A stretch of DNA of 64,000 bases from assembly GCF_040096075.1 (NCBI RefSeq), contig NZ_JBBMFJ010000001.1:1-64000 (forward strand). Direction: 5' to 3'. The position numbers and the translations under genes were made by a program. The notes under the pieces were generated by a model that saw only the letters and a list, made by a program, of their open reading frames with translations, did no database searches and was not told the origin of the DNA. Source of the DNA: Brotaphodocola faecis. GTDB taxonomy: Bacteria; Bacillota; Clostridia; Lachnospirales; Lachnospiraceae. How positions within the stretch are numbered: the first letter of the stretch is position 1; each line of letters starts with the position of its first letter. Below are positions 1-9,707 of this stretch, one piece after another.

Positions 1-117
1 TTATTAGCACAGCTATGTGCAATATAGAATCATGCCAGTTATTGCAATATCAGAAATCAAAAGCAGGCAATTCATCCTACCACCTAAAGAGGATGGGGGA
101 ATTCTTGTAGTGTTTAG
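1..117 (+). mobile_element. Probable right end of an IS200/IS605-type (TnpB) element
   Basis: This stretch has no credible gene. It holds an imperfect hairpin at 69-103: AATTCATCC, a loop region containing CACCTAAAGAGG, then GGATGGGGGAATT, followed by TTCTTG. A hairpin with a CCTAAAG centre between AATTC and GAATT arms resembles, from memory, the 3' flank of OrfB/TnpB-type IS200/IS605 elements, where it forms the transposon end and the tail of the guide RNA scaffold. The matching tnpB would lie outside the window to the left on the plus strand. A small GCACA-GCTA-TGTGC hairpin sits at about 7-20. The call rests only on the hairpin pattern. Confidence 0.35.
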
Positions 118-285
118 TTAAACTTCTCCCAGGTACAGAACATCTCCGAAGATGGCAAGATTCTTCTGAAAAACGGAGAAAGCTTCTTCTGCAGCCGCCG
201 GACCAGAAAAGAAACGCAGGATGCTTATTTTTCCTATATATTTCAGAATCTTCGCAGTGGAGCCGCTTTCTAGCCACACAACCAT
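118..285 (-). CDS. Possible small hypothetical protein after comEC
   Basis: An open frame of 55 codons begins with ATG 33 bases after the comEC stop and ends in TAA. In frame it can be extended back to 351, inside the comEC end. The predicted peptide has mixed, protein-like composition (it contains AAAEEAFSVFQKNL) but matches no family I recognise. The upstream sequence is purine-rich (GAGAAGAG) without a clear ribosome site at the right distance. It could equally be untranslated 3' sequence of the comEC transcript. Confidence 0.2.
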   Translation of the reverse strand: MVVWLESGSTAKILKYIGKISILRFFSGPAAAEEAFSVFQKNLAIFGDVLYLGEV

Positions 286-317
286 ACGACTCTTTTTCTC
301 TTCTCCCCGAAATATCG

Positions 318-3114
318 TTATCCTTCCCGGGCTGTCTTCCAGCCCGTCCATGTGATGCGGTGCCCGTCTGTTTGCCAGATAATGGCGCCGCTTTCTTTCG
401 TCTGAAGGATCTGGCTTTCACATTCAGAAAGACGCTCCAGCGTGTCCGGGTGCGGATGGCCATAACGGTTCTTTTTCCCGCAGGAGATCACCGCATAGTC
501 CGGGTTCAGCCAGGCAAGAAACGTTTCGCTGCTGGAATAACCGGATCCGTGATGGGCGACCTTCAAAATCCAGATATCTCCTGCTTCTGGCCGTCCTGCC
601 TTTTCCTCCTTCATCCCGGATTCCCGCACATCTGTTGAATCTGTTCCAATCGGCACCTTCCCCTCAGTGCCAGACTCCAGCCGCACCAGATCTGCCTCTC
701 CATCTGCGCTCATGTCACCGGTCAGCAGCATATGAAATTCTCCGTAATCCAGCCGGAATACCAGAGAGTGTTCGTTGCGGTCTGTACCGGATACCGGTGT
801 GCTGTGCCCGGAAACAGATTCCGGATAAAGGCACTGCAGGCGCAGCAAATTTTCCCCGGCGCCGCCAGTCCTTCTACCCAGACGTTCCCAGATGGCCTGC
901 ACGCCTGTGCTGCCTGCCGGGCTGTCACTGGCATTCTGCTTCACCACATCCCCCCTTGCGATCCACACGACCTGACCGCCCTGCTTTTCGCACAGCTGCT
1001 CCAGCCGCTCGTACACCTCTTCTCCTTTTCCTGCTTCCGGCATGGCCAGTGCTTTTACGCGGATCCTTCCGGAAGCCGTTCCAGACTCCTCTTCTGACGC
1101 CTGCTCCAGCAGCCAGCTCAGGCCACTGATATGATCCCAGTCTCCATGGGTGACAATGGCCAGGTCAATCTGACGGATGCCTTTGCTTTGAAAAAACGGC
1201 TCCAACCGGTACTGCCCCAGTTCCTTCTGGTCCGTGCTGCCGCCATCTACCAGAATCACCTGATTCCTTGTGCGGATACAGATGCCATCCCCCTGACCTG
1301 TATCCAGAATCGTCACCTCCAGGCCGCGGACTGCGGGCGGACGCAAAGAAAACAGTGACGCAAGCAGAAAGCAGACCAGAACCACTTCCCGCTTTCCACG
1401 CAGGATCCGGCTGATTTTAAGACCAGCCATTCTTGCTTTTGGCTGCCTGTCCCTTTTAAAAAGGACATAAATCAGCACTCCCAGCGCCATATAATACACC
1501 ACAATCTGCCACAGCTCCGGTCTGCCCCGAAGCAGGCTGCTGCCTGGCAGTCTCAGAAACCACCGGCAGCAAATCTCGTACCAGGCAAGCACGGCCCGAC
1601 CTCCCCCGGTCAGAAATGTGCCGGCACGAATCGCAAAAAGACTCGCCAGAAGACTGCCTGCTCCACTTCCCACGATAATCCCGGTCAGCGGAACCACCAG
1701 CAGATTCAGAAAAATTCCGTAAAGCGGATAAGAAAAGAAATGCCACAGAACAACAGGGAGCGAAACAAGCTGCATGCAAAGCGTCAGACGCAGGGTCTGC
1801 TCCCACGCCTGCGCTCCCTCACCGCCTGCGCCAAAAAGCAATGTCGTTTCTGACTCGGCTCCCTTTTCAGCCCATACGGCCCCCCATTCCTCCAGCTCCT
1901 TCGCCAGTCCGATTCCTCCAATGGCCGCAAACGAAAGCTGTACCCCCCGCCTGATCCATCAGATACGGACTGTGCCATAAAAGCATCAGCGCAGACAGTC
2001 CCATGGCCGACAGCAGATCGTAGGTGCGCCCCAGCCAGGCCGCCAGAAAGCCACACAACGTCATGATCAGGGCACGAATCACGGATGGAGATGCCCCGGT
2101 GAGAATACTGTAAAGGATCAGCACCACACCTCCCGCCACCGCCGCCCGGCCATATCCGGCCCCGGCCTTTCGCAGCAGTCCGTAGGCCGCCATGCTGACC
2201 AGAGACAGATGCAGGCCGCTCACTGCCAGCAGATGCGCAATTCCGTTTTTCTGATACAGATCCCGGATTTCTTCTGACATGCCGCTTTTGTCCCCCAGAA
2301 GCATGGCTGCGAAAATACTGCCGTCTTCCTCTCCGGCAAGGAGCCGCAGGCGGGCTGCCGCCCAGATGCGGACACGCAAAATTCCATTCGGCAGCACATA
2401 GGATAGCCCTTCTCCGTTTTCCACCTTCCGCACTGTCAGCGCAAATACCCGCCATATGAGCTTCTGGCCGCGGTAGTAAGAAGCGTAGTCAAACTCTCCC
2501 GGGTTGGAGGCCGGCTGAAACTGTGTAAATTCGCCCCAGACCCGCACCACATCCCCGATCCGGTACTCTGTCTGATCCGGGTGATCTGACTGCGGCATAC
2601 GCCCGGATGTCTGTTCTTTCTCTGCCACCTGCCCCACTGGCCGCCCGGCCAGGCCCGTTTCTGATTTCTCTGCCGCGTCAGCCCGCTCCGCGTACACCTG
2701 CAGATACCGCAGCTTTCCTGCCTCTGTCCCCACGTCCCTTAAGAGCAGCACACTCCAGCTTTCCTTTTCCGTGATCCCGCAGATTTCCCCCACTCCGTAA
2801 GTGCTCTCCTCCTCCAGCGCCTGCTTCTGCTCCGCAAGCACAATGCGCTCCTCCACAAAGCCCCGTGCCATGCCGGACACGACAAAAAGGGGCAAAAGCT
2901 TTAGTCCTAAGCTCCTGCCCCAGAATAACTGTCTGCGCCGGTCCGCGCACACGGCAGCCACGCACAGCATAAGCGCCACCGCAAGAAGCGGTGCCAGTTC
3001 CTTCATTGTGCTCTGATGCAGGATCACGACCTCTCCAAGTACGAATCCCCCTGTCAAAAGCAGCAATGGATGTTTGATATTAATTGCCTCCTGTATAGTC
3101 GAGATTTCTCTCAA
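318..3114 (-). pseudogene. comEC: ComEC/Rec2 DNA-uptake channel, frameshifted
   Basis: ComEC forms the membrane channel that passes single-stranded DNA into the cell during transformation. The gene is in two frames: an N-terminal part from 3114 to 1867 (membrane helices and the ComEC competence domain, with GDKSGM and HLLAVSGLHLSL), and a C-terminal part from about 1943 to 318 (last membrane helices plus a metallo-beta-lactamase-like domain with ILDTGQGDG and THGDWDHISG). Removing one base from the run of six C at 1943-1948 (six G in the mRNA) joins them and restores the family motif QLSFAAIGGIGLA. The joined protein would be about 930 residues. The 5' end overlaps the gerM-like gene by 35 bases. 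The start is unclear: TTG at 3114 lacks a ribosome site, while an AGGAGG at about 3085-3090 precedes only ATT/ATC codons in frame. Assembly error, true mutation and length variation of the tract are all possible. Confidence 0.85.
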
Positions 3115-4048
3115 ACAAGGTATTTAATGAAATGTTTTCCCGGAATGTCACCTCCTGGGAGCCGTTCACCGTGATCTGCACACGGTTTACATTGGAAAGC
3201 TCCGATAAGGAATTGACAATGGAATAGATCGGGATGTAATCCTTCACTTCCAGGGAATTGTTTAAAAACGCCGCGTCAAAATTCACGTAGCAGACGTTCT
3301 CGTTGACCGACACGTTTAAGATCTTGATGTCGGAATTCAACGTTGGCATCAGCCCCGGCTGTTCCGGTCCGCTGATGAGTTCCTCAATGATGACCCGCTC
3401 CACCGAAGTATTCACGTTGTGCATGACACTGCGCTTCTCCGGATACAGCATGGTTCCGTTCGCGTCGGTAAAATACAGCGTCAGCTCCGTGCGCTCGTAG
3501 GCGTTGACATCGGTGATGCTGTCCACGAAATCCGCCGCGGAAATGGGGCCTGCCGGCATCCCACTCTTATCGAGCAGCGGCTGATCTCCGGAGTAAATGC
3601 TGATATACTCAATTCCCGGCACCTGAGTCAGGGTCCGAGCCAGCGCCGCCCGGCATAAAATCTCCTGGCAGGCGTTCATGCTGGTATAATTGTTGTCAAA
3701 AAACAGATACAGTACGGTGTCATCCTTCCTGCAGCCCTGATACACCACTTTGTCGGATAAGACCACCTGAGCCTCCAGATCTGCCGGAACATGAAGCAGG
3801 TTCTCCATCAGTTCTCCGATGAGTGCGTCTGTATCCGTTGTCTTTGTGCGGTAGGGCTGCGCGATGAGTCTGGTCACCGCCTGGTTCATGTAGTAGATCT
3901 GGTACTCAGACTCGCCATCCTCCAGCGGTTTTTCCCGCTTCTGGCACCCGGCCAACAAAAGTACGGAAAGCAGGAGTGCCAGAAGCAGCAGATTCTTTGC
4001 GCCAGAGCTTTGCGCGAAGCCCGGACGGCTATGCTTTTTTCGTTCCAT
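3080..4048 (-). CDS. GerM-domain lipoprotein
   Basis: This is a 322-residue secreted lipoprotein. An N-terminal basic stretch and hydrophobic segment (about 19-34) end in the lipobox LLAGC with Cys35 as the likely lipidated residue. The rest reads as two GerMN-type domains (about 45-180 and 195-315), with the family-type phrases YMNQAVTRL and VERVIIEELISGP. In Bacillus, GerM is a sporulation protein that helps anchor engulfment/coat complexes. That role here is inference. The start ATG is preceded by GCAGGAGGAACT. The gene is 11 bases after the histidine kinase and overlaps the start of comEC, so degV, kinase, this gene and comEC look co-transcribed. Confidence 0.8.
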   Translation of the reverse strand: MERKKHSRPGFAQSSGAKNLLLLALLLSVLLLAGCQKREKPLEDGESEYQIYYMNQAVTRLIAQPYRTKTTDTDALIGELMENLLHVPADLEAQVVLSDKVVYQGCRKDDTVLYLFFDNNYTSMNACQEILCRAALARTLTQVPGIEYISIYSGDQPLLDKSGMPAGPISAADFVDSITDVNAYERTELTLYFTDANGTMLYPEKRSVMHNVNTSVERVIIEELISGPEQPGLMPTLNSDIKILNVSVNENVCYVNFDAAFLNNSLEVKDYIPIYSIVNSLSELSNVNRVQITVNGSQEVTFRENISLNTLFERNLDYTGGN

Positions 4049-4059
4049 AGTTCCTCCTG

Positions 4060-5511
4060 CTAGGCAATGTAGTTTAACGGGATACGCAGCGTAAAGGTGC
4101 TGCCTTCGCCCTCTTTGCTGCTTAACTTGATGGCGCCCTTGTGCATCAGCACCACGTTCCGGGTGATGGCAAGGCCAAGGCCGCTGCCGCCGGTTTCCCG
4201 GGAACGCGCCTTGTCTACGCGGTAGAAGCGCTCAAAAATACGGTCCTGTACATCCTCCGGAATTCCGATGCCGGAATCCTGCACCTTCAGGTAAAAGAAC
4301 TTGTGGTCCGCATCCAGAGTTACCCGCACCCAGCCCTCTTCCATATTGTACTTGATGGCATTCTCCACCAGGTTCGTGATGGCCAGGGACAGCTTCATCT
4401 CGTCCACATCGGCAGTCACCTCCCGGATACTCTCAAAGATCAGCTCCACCTTGCGCCGGTTGGCAATGGGCCGCAGCCGCTTTAAGATCTGCTCCACCAG
4501 AACATTTAAGTTCACCTGGGTGATATTTAACTCCGCCTCGGATTTGTCCATCTTGACGAGGGACAACAGATCGTCGATGATCTTGCTTTCCCGGTCAATC
4601 TCATTGGAGATGTCCTCCATAAACTCCCGGTAAAGCTCCACCGGCACCTCACCCATGCCCATCAGGGAATCTGCAAGCACGCGGATGGACGTAATGGGCG
4701 TCTTTAACTCATGGGACACGTTGGATACAAACTCCTGGCGGGACTGGTCCACCTCCTGCAGCTTGGTGATGGTCTGGGCCACGGAACTGGAAATGTCCCG
4801 GGTCTCCCGGTATGCCTCGGAGCTGATATCCGTATTCAGCGCGCCCTGCTCCACATGATGAAGCCGCGCCTGAAACTCCTTAAACGGCCGCACCATCATG
4901 GCGGCAGCCAGCACGGCAGCCAGGATCAGAACCAGGACCAGGATGACCTGGAACAACACCAGCCGGTCGCCTACCGCATCGGTCAGGCGCATCATGGCCT
5001 CCGTGGATGCCGTCATGACCAGAACTCCCTCAATGTTTTTGTCCTGGGAAAGGCTGTAAATGGGAACCGCCTGGGCAAAATAATGCTTATCGCGGTTATA
5101 GCGGCTCACCGTCTCCCCCTGAAACGCACGGATGACGGTCTCGGCGATGTGCATGCGGTTTTCCGCAATGTGGAACGTGTCCTGCACGATCCTAAAATCC
5201 TGATTCACCACCACGATACGCCCGTTGTAGACATCCGCAATGGTCTCGATCTCACTGTTTAAGCTGCCCTTATCTTCCCCGCTCAAATATCCGGTGCGGG
5301 CAATCTTACTGCTTAAGATCTGGCACTGGTTCTGTACCTCCACCATGCGCTCGTCAATCTGCGTCTGCTTCACCGAGCTCAAAATTGTCTGGGTGCACAG
5401 AAACATGGGGATGATTCCAAACAGCACCAGACAAAGGGTGATGGGCACCTTTAAGCTGACCACCCGCTTTTTGAGCCAGGGGATCTGCAGCTTTTTCATC
5501 TTATAAGCCAT
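4060..5511 (-). CDS. Sensor histidine kinase without adjacent response regulator
   Basis: A 483-residue membrane histidine kinase. It has a first membrane helix at about 22-44, an extracytoplasmic sensor region (about 45-180), a second helix at about 184-206, a HAMP-like linker, a dimerisation domain with SHELKTP (phospho-acceptor His267), and an ATPase domain with NLVENAIKYN, DSGIGIP and GGSGLGLAI. Two-component kinases usually sit beside their regulator, but here the upstream gene is degV, whose stop codon overlaps this start, and the downstream gene is the GerM-type lipoprotein. The regulator must be encoded elsewhere. The ribosome site before ATG 5511 is weak, as expected for a translationally coupled gene. 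Its signal cannot be read from sequence. Confidence 0.9.
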   Translation of the reverse strand: MAYKMKKLQIPWLKKRVVSLKVPITLCLVLFGIIPMFLCTQTILSSVKQTQIDERMVEVQNQCQILSSKIARTGYLSGEDKGSLNSEIETIADVYNGRIVVVNQDFRIVQDTFHIAENRMHIAETVIRAFQGETVSRYNRDKHYFAQAVPIYSLSQDKNIEGVLVMTASTEAMMRLTDAVGDRLVLFQVILVLVLILAAVLAAAMMVRPFKEFQARLHHVEQGALNTDISSEAYRETRDISSSVAQTITKLQEVDQSRQEFVSNVSHELKTPITSIRVLADSLMGMGEVPVELYREFMEDISNEIDRESKIIDDLLSLVKMDKSEAELNITQVNLNVLVEQILKRLRPIANRRKVELIFESIREVTADVDEMKLSLAITNLVENAIKYNMEEGWVRVTLDADHKFFYLKVQDSGIGIPEDVQDRIFERFYRVDKARSRETGGSGLGLAITRNVVLMHKGAIKLSSKEGEGSTFTLRIPLNYIA

Positions 5512-6397
5512 AGCGTTTCCGTTCTGCCTCTATGTCGATCTTTTTGGACATAGCCACAGCCAGGGAACCCGGTCCGATGTGGCAGGCAATGCTTAAGGAC
5601 AGAGGAGCACGGTAAACAGCTCCGGCCTTCGGATAATGCTCCTCGATTTCTTTTGCGAACTCAGCCGCCATTTCATCATTCTGGGTGTGCGCCACAAGCA
5701 TCCAGGTATTCTCTGCCTCCGGATCCGCAAAACGATCTTTTAAGTCCTTCTCGGCCGCTGCCAGCATGGTGGTGCGGGCCTGTTTCATGGTGCGTACCTT
5801 GGAAAAAGAGTCCAGCTTCTCGCCCTGGATCTGCAGCACCGGCTTGATGCGAAGGAGCGTTCCCAGCGCAGCTGCCGCCGGGGTGATACGGCCGCCCTTC
5901 TTTAAAAATTTCAGGGTATCAACCGTGATGTAGATGCTGGATTCCATCTTCACGCGTTCCAGGATCTCGAAAATCTGTTCTCCGTTAAAACCAGCCTCTG
6001 CCAGTTCCTTCGCGTCCAGTGCGGACTGGCGCTGGGTCACGGAAATGCGCTGGTTGTTCACTACAAATACCTTTCCCTCGTAATCATCGGCCAGCATGCG
6101 GGCGGTCTGACAGGAGCCGCTTAAGCCGCTGGACATGGGGATATGGACAATCTGCTCATATCCTTCTGCGAGCAGTTTGTCCCAGAGATCCGTCACATCC
6201 TGCGGAGACGGCTGGGAGGTGCTGATATCCGCGTCCTCCGCCTGGCGTTTGTAAAATTCTTCCTGAGTCAGATTGATATCTTCCTCAAAGGTTTCTCCAT
6301 TGATCATAAAAGGCATCGGAAGCACGAAGATTCCCAGTTCACCTGCCTGAGACTGGGTAATGCCGCTGTTGCTGTCCGTAACAATTGCAATTTTCAT
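5501..6397 (-). CDS. DegV family fatty-acid-binding protein
   Basis: A 298-residue DegV (EDD fold) protein. It starts MKIAIVTDSNSGIT, typical of the family, and carries the STSQPSP segment and the HIPMSSGLSGS loop that contact the carboxylate of the bound fatty acid. DegV/FakB proteins present fatty acids to the kinase FakA for entry into phospholipid synthesis. No fakA is seen here. I chose ATG 6397 because GGAAGGAGAAC lies just upstream and the protein then begins exactly at the conserved first strand. An in-frame extension to 6508 is possible but unlike the family. The gene ends inside the start of the histidine kinase gene. Confidence 0.9.
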   Translation of the reverse strand: MKIAIVTDSNSGITQSQAGELGIFVLPMPFMINGETFEEDINLTQEEFYKRQAEDADISTSQPSPQDVTDLWDKLLAEGYEQIVHIPMSSGLSGSCQTARMLADDYEGKVFVVNNQRISVTQRQSALDAKELAEAGFNGEQIFEILERVKMESSIYITVDTLKFLKKGGRITPAAAALGTLLRIKPVLQIQGEKLDSFSKVRTMKQARTTMLAAAEKDLKDRFADPEAENTWMLVAHTQNDEMAAEFAKEIEEHYPKAGAVYRAPLSLSIACHIGPGSLAVAMSKKIDIEAERKRYGL

Positions 6398-6564
6398 GTT
6401 GTTCTCCTTCCACGGGGTATCTGATCCGGTCCGAACCGGTTTCTCATCAAAATATATTACAACCCATTCTATCTCATTTTGGTTAGAAAGGAAAGTATTA
6501 TTTTTCACAGAAAAAAACGATGAAAACCATCGAAAAAGGAACCGTTCCGAACGAAAATACGGGA

Positions 6565-6593
6565 TTGGAAAATGAAACTTCTTATGCTAAAAT
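6565..6593 (+). promoter_or_regulatory. Predicted sigma-A promoter for the NhaC-type gene
   Basis: TTGGAA at 6565-6570, a 17-base spacer and TAAAAT at 6588-6593, with TGC directly before the -10 box. It is placed 36 bases before the start codon. The remainder of the 232-base divergent gap between degV and this gene contains only short palindromes (GGAACCGTTCC at about 6540). Confidence 0.6.
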
Positions 6594-6629
6594 ACCCATA
6601 ATTCCCCATTTATACAAAGGAGCGTTTTT

Positions 6630-7928
6630 ATGGAAACCATTACCCTGGGTCTTTTTTCCCTCATTCTGGTAGTCTGCCTTCTTTTGAAGCTCCCTACCCT
6701 GTATGCCCTCTTTGCCGGGCTCATCCTCTTTTGCGGCTATGCCGCCAAAAAAGGAAATTCTCCAAAAAAGATTGTTTCAATGCTCTACACCGGTGTCCTC
6801 ACCGCGAAAAATATCCTGATCGTGTTTCTCCTGATTGGTATGATGACCGCCCTCTGGCGGGCCTGCGGCACCATTCCCTACATCATCTGCCATGCGGCAA
6901 AGCTGCTGCGCCCGGAGGTCATCCTGCTGGTTTCCTTTCTTTTAAACTGCGGAATTTCCGTGCTGACCGGAACCTCCTTCGGCACAGCTGCCACCATTGG
7001 CGTGATCTGCATGAGCATGGGTGTTTCTGCCGGGGCAAATCCGCTGCTTCTTGGCGGTGCCATTCTCTCCGGCGCGTTCTTTGGAGACCGGTGTTCTCCG
7101 TTTTCCACCAGTGCGCTTTTAGTCAGTGAACTGACAAAAACCAGCATCTTCGACAACATGAAAAACATGGTCCGCTGCGCATGGCTGCCATTTCTTCTTA
7201 CCTGCGCGCTGTACGGCGTGCTGGGATTTCAGCTGCATAGCCAGAGTGCCCAGACCGACTTAACCGCCTTGTTTGGACGTGAGGTAGCGCTCCATCCGGC
7301 GGCGCTTTTCCCGGCCATTGTCATTTTCGCGCTTGCGCTGATGCGGGTTCCGGTCAAATACGCCATGCTCGCCAGCATCCTGGCTTCTCTTGGGGTCGGA
7401 TTCGCGATCCAGCATTTTTCTCTGGCGGAACTGCCCGGACTGCTTCTTACCGGTTACCATGCCGCAGATCCGCAGGCAGCCGCATTTCTGGACGGTGGCG
7501 GCATCCGCTCCATGGTAAAAGTCGCCGCCATCGTGTGTATTTCCTCCTCCTACGCCGGAATCTTTCAGAGCACCGGACTCTTGGACGGACTGAAAGCCGG
7601 ACTGTTAAAGCTTGGAAAATGCATCACACCGTTTGGCGCCATTTTGCTGGCTTCGGTCGGCACCTCCATGATAGCCTGCAACCAGACATTATCCATTATG
7701 CTGACGGACCAGCTCGGCAGCGAACTGGAACCCGATGCCAGCCGCATGGCGCTGGATCTGGAAAACTCCGCCGTGGTCGTGGCACCACTCATTCCCTGGT
7801 CCATCGCGGGTGCTGTGCCGCTTGCCACCATCGGCGCGCCGCTCACCAGTATCTTTGCATCGTTTTTCCTGTACCTGGTGCCGCTCTGTTATCTGCTGGC
7901 ACAGATACCGGCTTCCCGCAGACTCTGA
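6630..7928 (+). CDS. NhaC-type Na+/H+ antiporter family membrane protein
   Basis: A 432-residue integral membrane protein with roughly ten to twelve predicted helices. The segment GAFFGDRCSPFSTSALL is the family signature around a charged residue in a broken helix, and TGTSFGTAATIGV and NSAVVVAPLIPWSIA match NhaC-type transporters in position. NhaC-family proteins exchange sodium for protons, and some members exchange organic acids or amino acids, so the substrate is open. ATG 6630 follows AAAGGAG. The gene stands alone, with its own promoter and a strong terminator after it. Confidence 0.85.
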   Translation: METITLGLFSLILVVCLLLKLPTLYALFAGLILFCGYAAKKGNSPKKIVSMLYTGVLTAKNILIVFLLIGMMTALWRACGTIPYIICHAAKLLRPEVILLVSFLLNCGISVLTGTSFGTAATIGVICMSMGVSAGANPLLLGGAILSGAFFGDRCSPFSTSALLVSELTKTSIFDNMKNMVRCAWLPFLLTCALYGVLGFQLHSQSAQTDLTALFGREVALHPAALFPAIVIFALALMRVPVKYAMLASILASLGVGFAIQHFSLAELPGLLLTGYHAADPQAAAFLDGGGIRSMVKVAAIVCISSSYAGIFQSTGLLDGLKAGLLKLGKCITPFGAILLASVGTSMIACNQTLSIMLTDQLGSELEPDASRMALDLENSAVVVAPLIPWSIAGAVPLATIGAPLTSIFASFFLYLVPLCYLLAQIPASRRL

Positions 7929-7978
7929 ATCATCATAACTGTTCAGTACCCTCACAGTTACGAATCATCATAAACAGA

Positions 7979-8018
7979 AAAATGCCAGATGGTGCCAATT
8001 CGGCACCCCTGGCATTTT
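7979..8018. terminator. Bidirectional intrinsic terminator
   Basis: AAAATGCCAG pairs with CTGGCATTTT, with an inner GGTGCC/GGCACC stem and an AATTC loop. A/T runs on both sides allow it to serve the antiporter gene on the plus strand and gpmI on the minus strand, which converge here. Confidence 0.85.
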
Positions 8019-8036
8019 CGTTATTTTATAATCATG

Positions 8037-9578
8037 TTACTGAATCAGCAGAGATTTTCCGGTCATCTCTTTTGGCTGCTCCATACCCATCAGTTCAATA
8101 AGGGTCGGGGCAATATCTGCCAGGCAGCCGCCTTCTCTTAACTTGTAAGACGGATCTGCATTAACCAGAATGAACGGTACCGGGTTGGTGGTATGTGCGG
8201 TCCACGGCTCGCCGGTGCTGTAATCTACCAGCTGCTCTGCGTTTCCATGATCAGCACAGATAAACATGACACCATTCACTTCTTTGATGGCGTCTACTGC
8301 CCTGCCAACACAGGCATCTACAGCCTCAATGGCCTTGATGGCTGCGCTCTCCACGCCGGTATGTCCCACCATATCCGGGTTTGCGAAGTTGATGATGATC
8401 ACATCGTACTTGCCGGACTTGATGCAGTCTACCAGCTTGTCGCAGACTGCCGGTGCGCTCATCTCCGGTTTTAAATCGTAAGTGGCTACTTCCTTCGGAG
8501 ACGGAACCAGGATGCGGTCCTCGCCCGGGTTCGGCTCTTCCACGCCACCGTTGAAGAAGAAGGTTACATGCGCGTACTTCTCGGTCTCGGCAATGCGGGC
8601 CTGCTTTAAGCCATGGGCTGCCAGGAATTCACCGAAGGTGTTGGTGATGCTTTCTTTCTTGAATGCTACCAGCTTGTTCTCAATCGTTTCATCGTAATCG
8701 GTGAAGCAGACGAAGGTAGTCTTCACGCGCTCGCCACGGTCAAATCCGGTAAACTCGTCATCGCAGAAGGCGCGGGTCAGCTGACGGGCACGGTCCGGAC
8801 GGAAGTTGAAGAAGATCACGGAGTCACCGGTCTTGATGGTTCCAACCGGAGCGCCATTCTCGATAATGACAGTCGGCATCATGAACTCATCGGTCTTGCC
8901 GTCATCGTAGGAAGCCTGAATGGCCTCTGCTGCATGCTCTGCGTGATTGTCCTCACCCTTTGTCAGCGCATTATAGGCTTTCTCCACACGGTCCCAGTTT
9001 TTATCACGGTCCATAGCGTAGTAACGGCCGGAAACCATTGCTACTTTACCAACGCCAAGCTCTGCCATCTTTGCTTCCAAAGCCTCCACAAACTCCTTGC
9101 CGGAGGTCGGCGGAGTGTCACGGCCGTCTAAGAAGCAGTGTACATAAACCTTGGAGAGACCATTTCTCTTTGCCAGCTCCAGCAATCCGTAAATGTGGGT
9201 GATGTGGCTGTGCACGCCGCCATCGGAAACCAGGCCGAACATATGCAGGGCAGAATCATTCTTTTTGCAGTTTTCAACAGCCGCCATCAGCGCCTCGTTG
9301 GAGAAGAAATCTCCATCCTCAATGGACTTGGTGATGCGGGTCAGCTCCTGATATACGATGCGGCCGGCACCCATGTTTAAGTGGCCTACCTCAGAGTTTC
9401 CCATCTGACCGTCCGGCAGTCCGACTGCCAGGCCGCTTGCCTGTCCCTTTACAAACGGGCACTGGCTCATAAGCTGGTCCATGATCGGGGTCTTGCCCTC
9501 GCAGACTGCGTTAGCCTCGCAGTTGTCATTCAGTCCATATCCATCCAGGATCATTAATACCACTGGTCTTTTTTCCAT
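8037..9578 (-). CDS. gpmI: 2,3-bisphosphoglycerate-independent phosphoglycerate mutase
   Basis: A 513-residue cytosolic enzyme, full length for the family, that interconverts 3- and 2-phosphoglycerate using two metal ions (usually manganese). Metal-binding Asp12 (LDGYG) and the phospho-acceptor Ser62 in MGNSEVGHLNMG are visible, as are the C-terminal metal motifs ADHGNAEQL and HTTNPVPFI. Start ATG 9578 follows AGAAGGAGAAGCG. It is separate from the gap-pgk-tpiA block 42 kb away, so it is presumably a single-gene unit under the promoter at 9708-9736, with a leader of about 125 bases. Confidence 0.97.
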   Translation of the reverse strand: MEKRPVVLMILDGYGLNDNCEANAVCEGKTPIMDQLMSQCPFVKGQASGLAVGLPDGQMGNSEVGHLNMGAGRIVYQELTRITKSIEDGDFFSNEALMAAVENCKKNDSALHMFGLVSDGGVHSHITHIYGLLELAKRNGLSKVYVHCFLDGRDTPPTSGKEFVEALEAKMAELGVGKVAMVSGRYYAMDRDKNWDRVEKAYNALTKGEDNHAEHAAEAIQASYDDGKTDEFMMPTVIIENGAPVGTIKTGDSVIFFNFRPDRARQLTRAFCDDEFTGFDRGERVKTTFVCFTDYDETIENKLVAFKKESITNTFGEFLAAHGLKQARIAETEKYAHVTFFFNGGVEEPNPGEDRILVPSPKEVATYDLKPEMSAPAVCDKLVDCIKSGKYDVIIINFANPDMVGHTGVESAAIKAIEAVDACVGRAVDAIKEVNGVMFICADHGNAEQLVDYSTGEPWTAHTTNPVPFILVNADPSYKLREGGCLADIAPTLIELMGMEQPKEMTGKSLLIQ

Positions 9579-9707
9579 GATCGCTTCTCCTTCTATTTAA
9601 CGACCGGGATTCCGGTCCGATCATTGCGGCATCCACAGCATGCAGAGCGCAATGTCTGCTCCCTGCATTCCCAACAGGGTTTGTTTAAAAATTGACGAAT
9701 CAAATAT

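Noticed and set aside
1784..2455. Minus-strand frame of 223 codons across the comEC break
   Set aside because: It is the third frame of comEC. The Arg/Gly-rich peptide is not protein-like, and the true continuation is the frame ending at 318.
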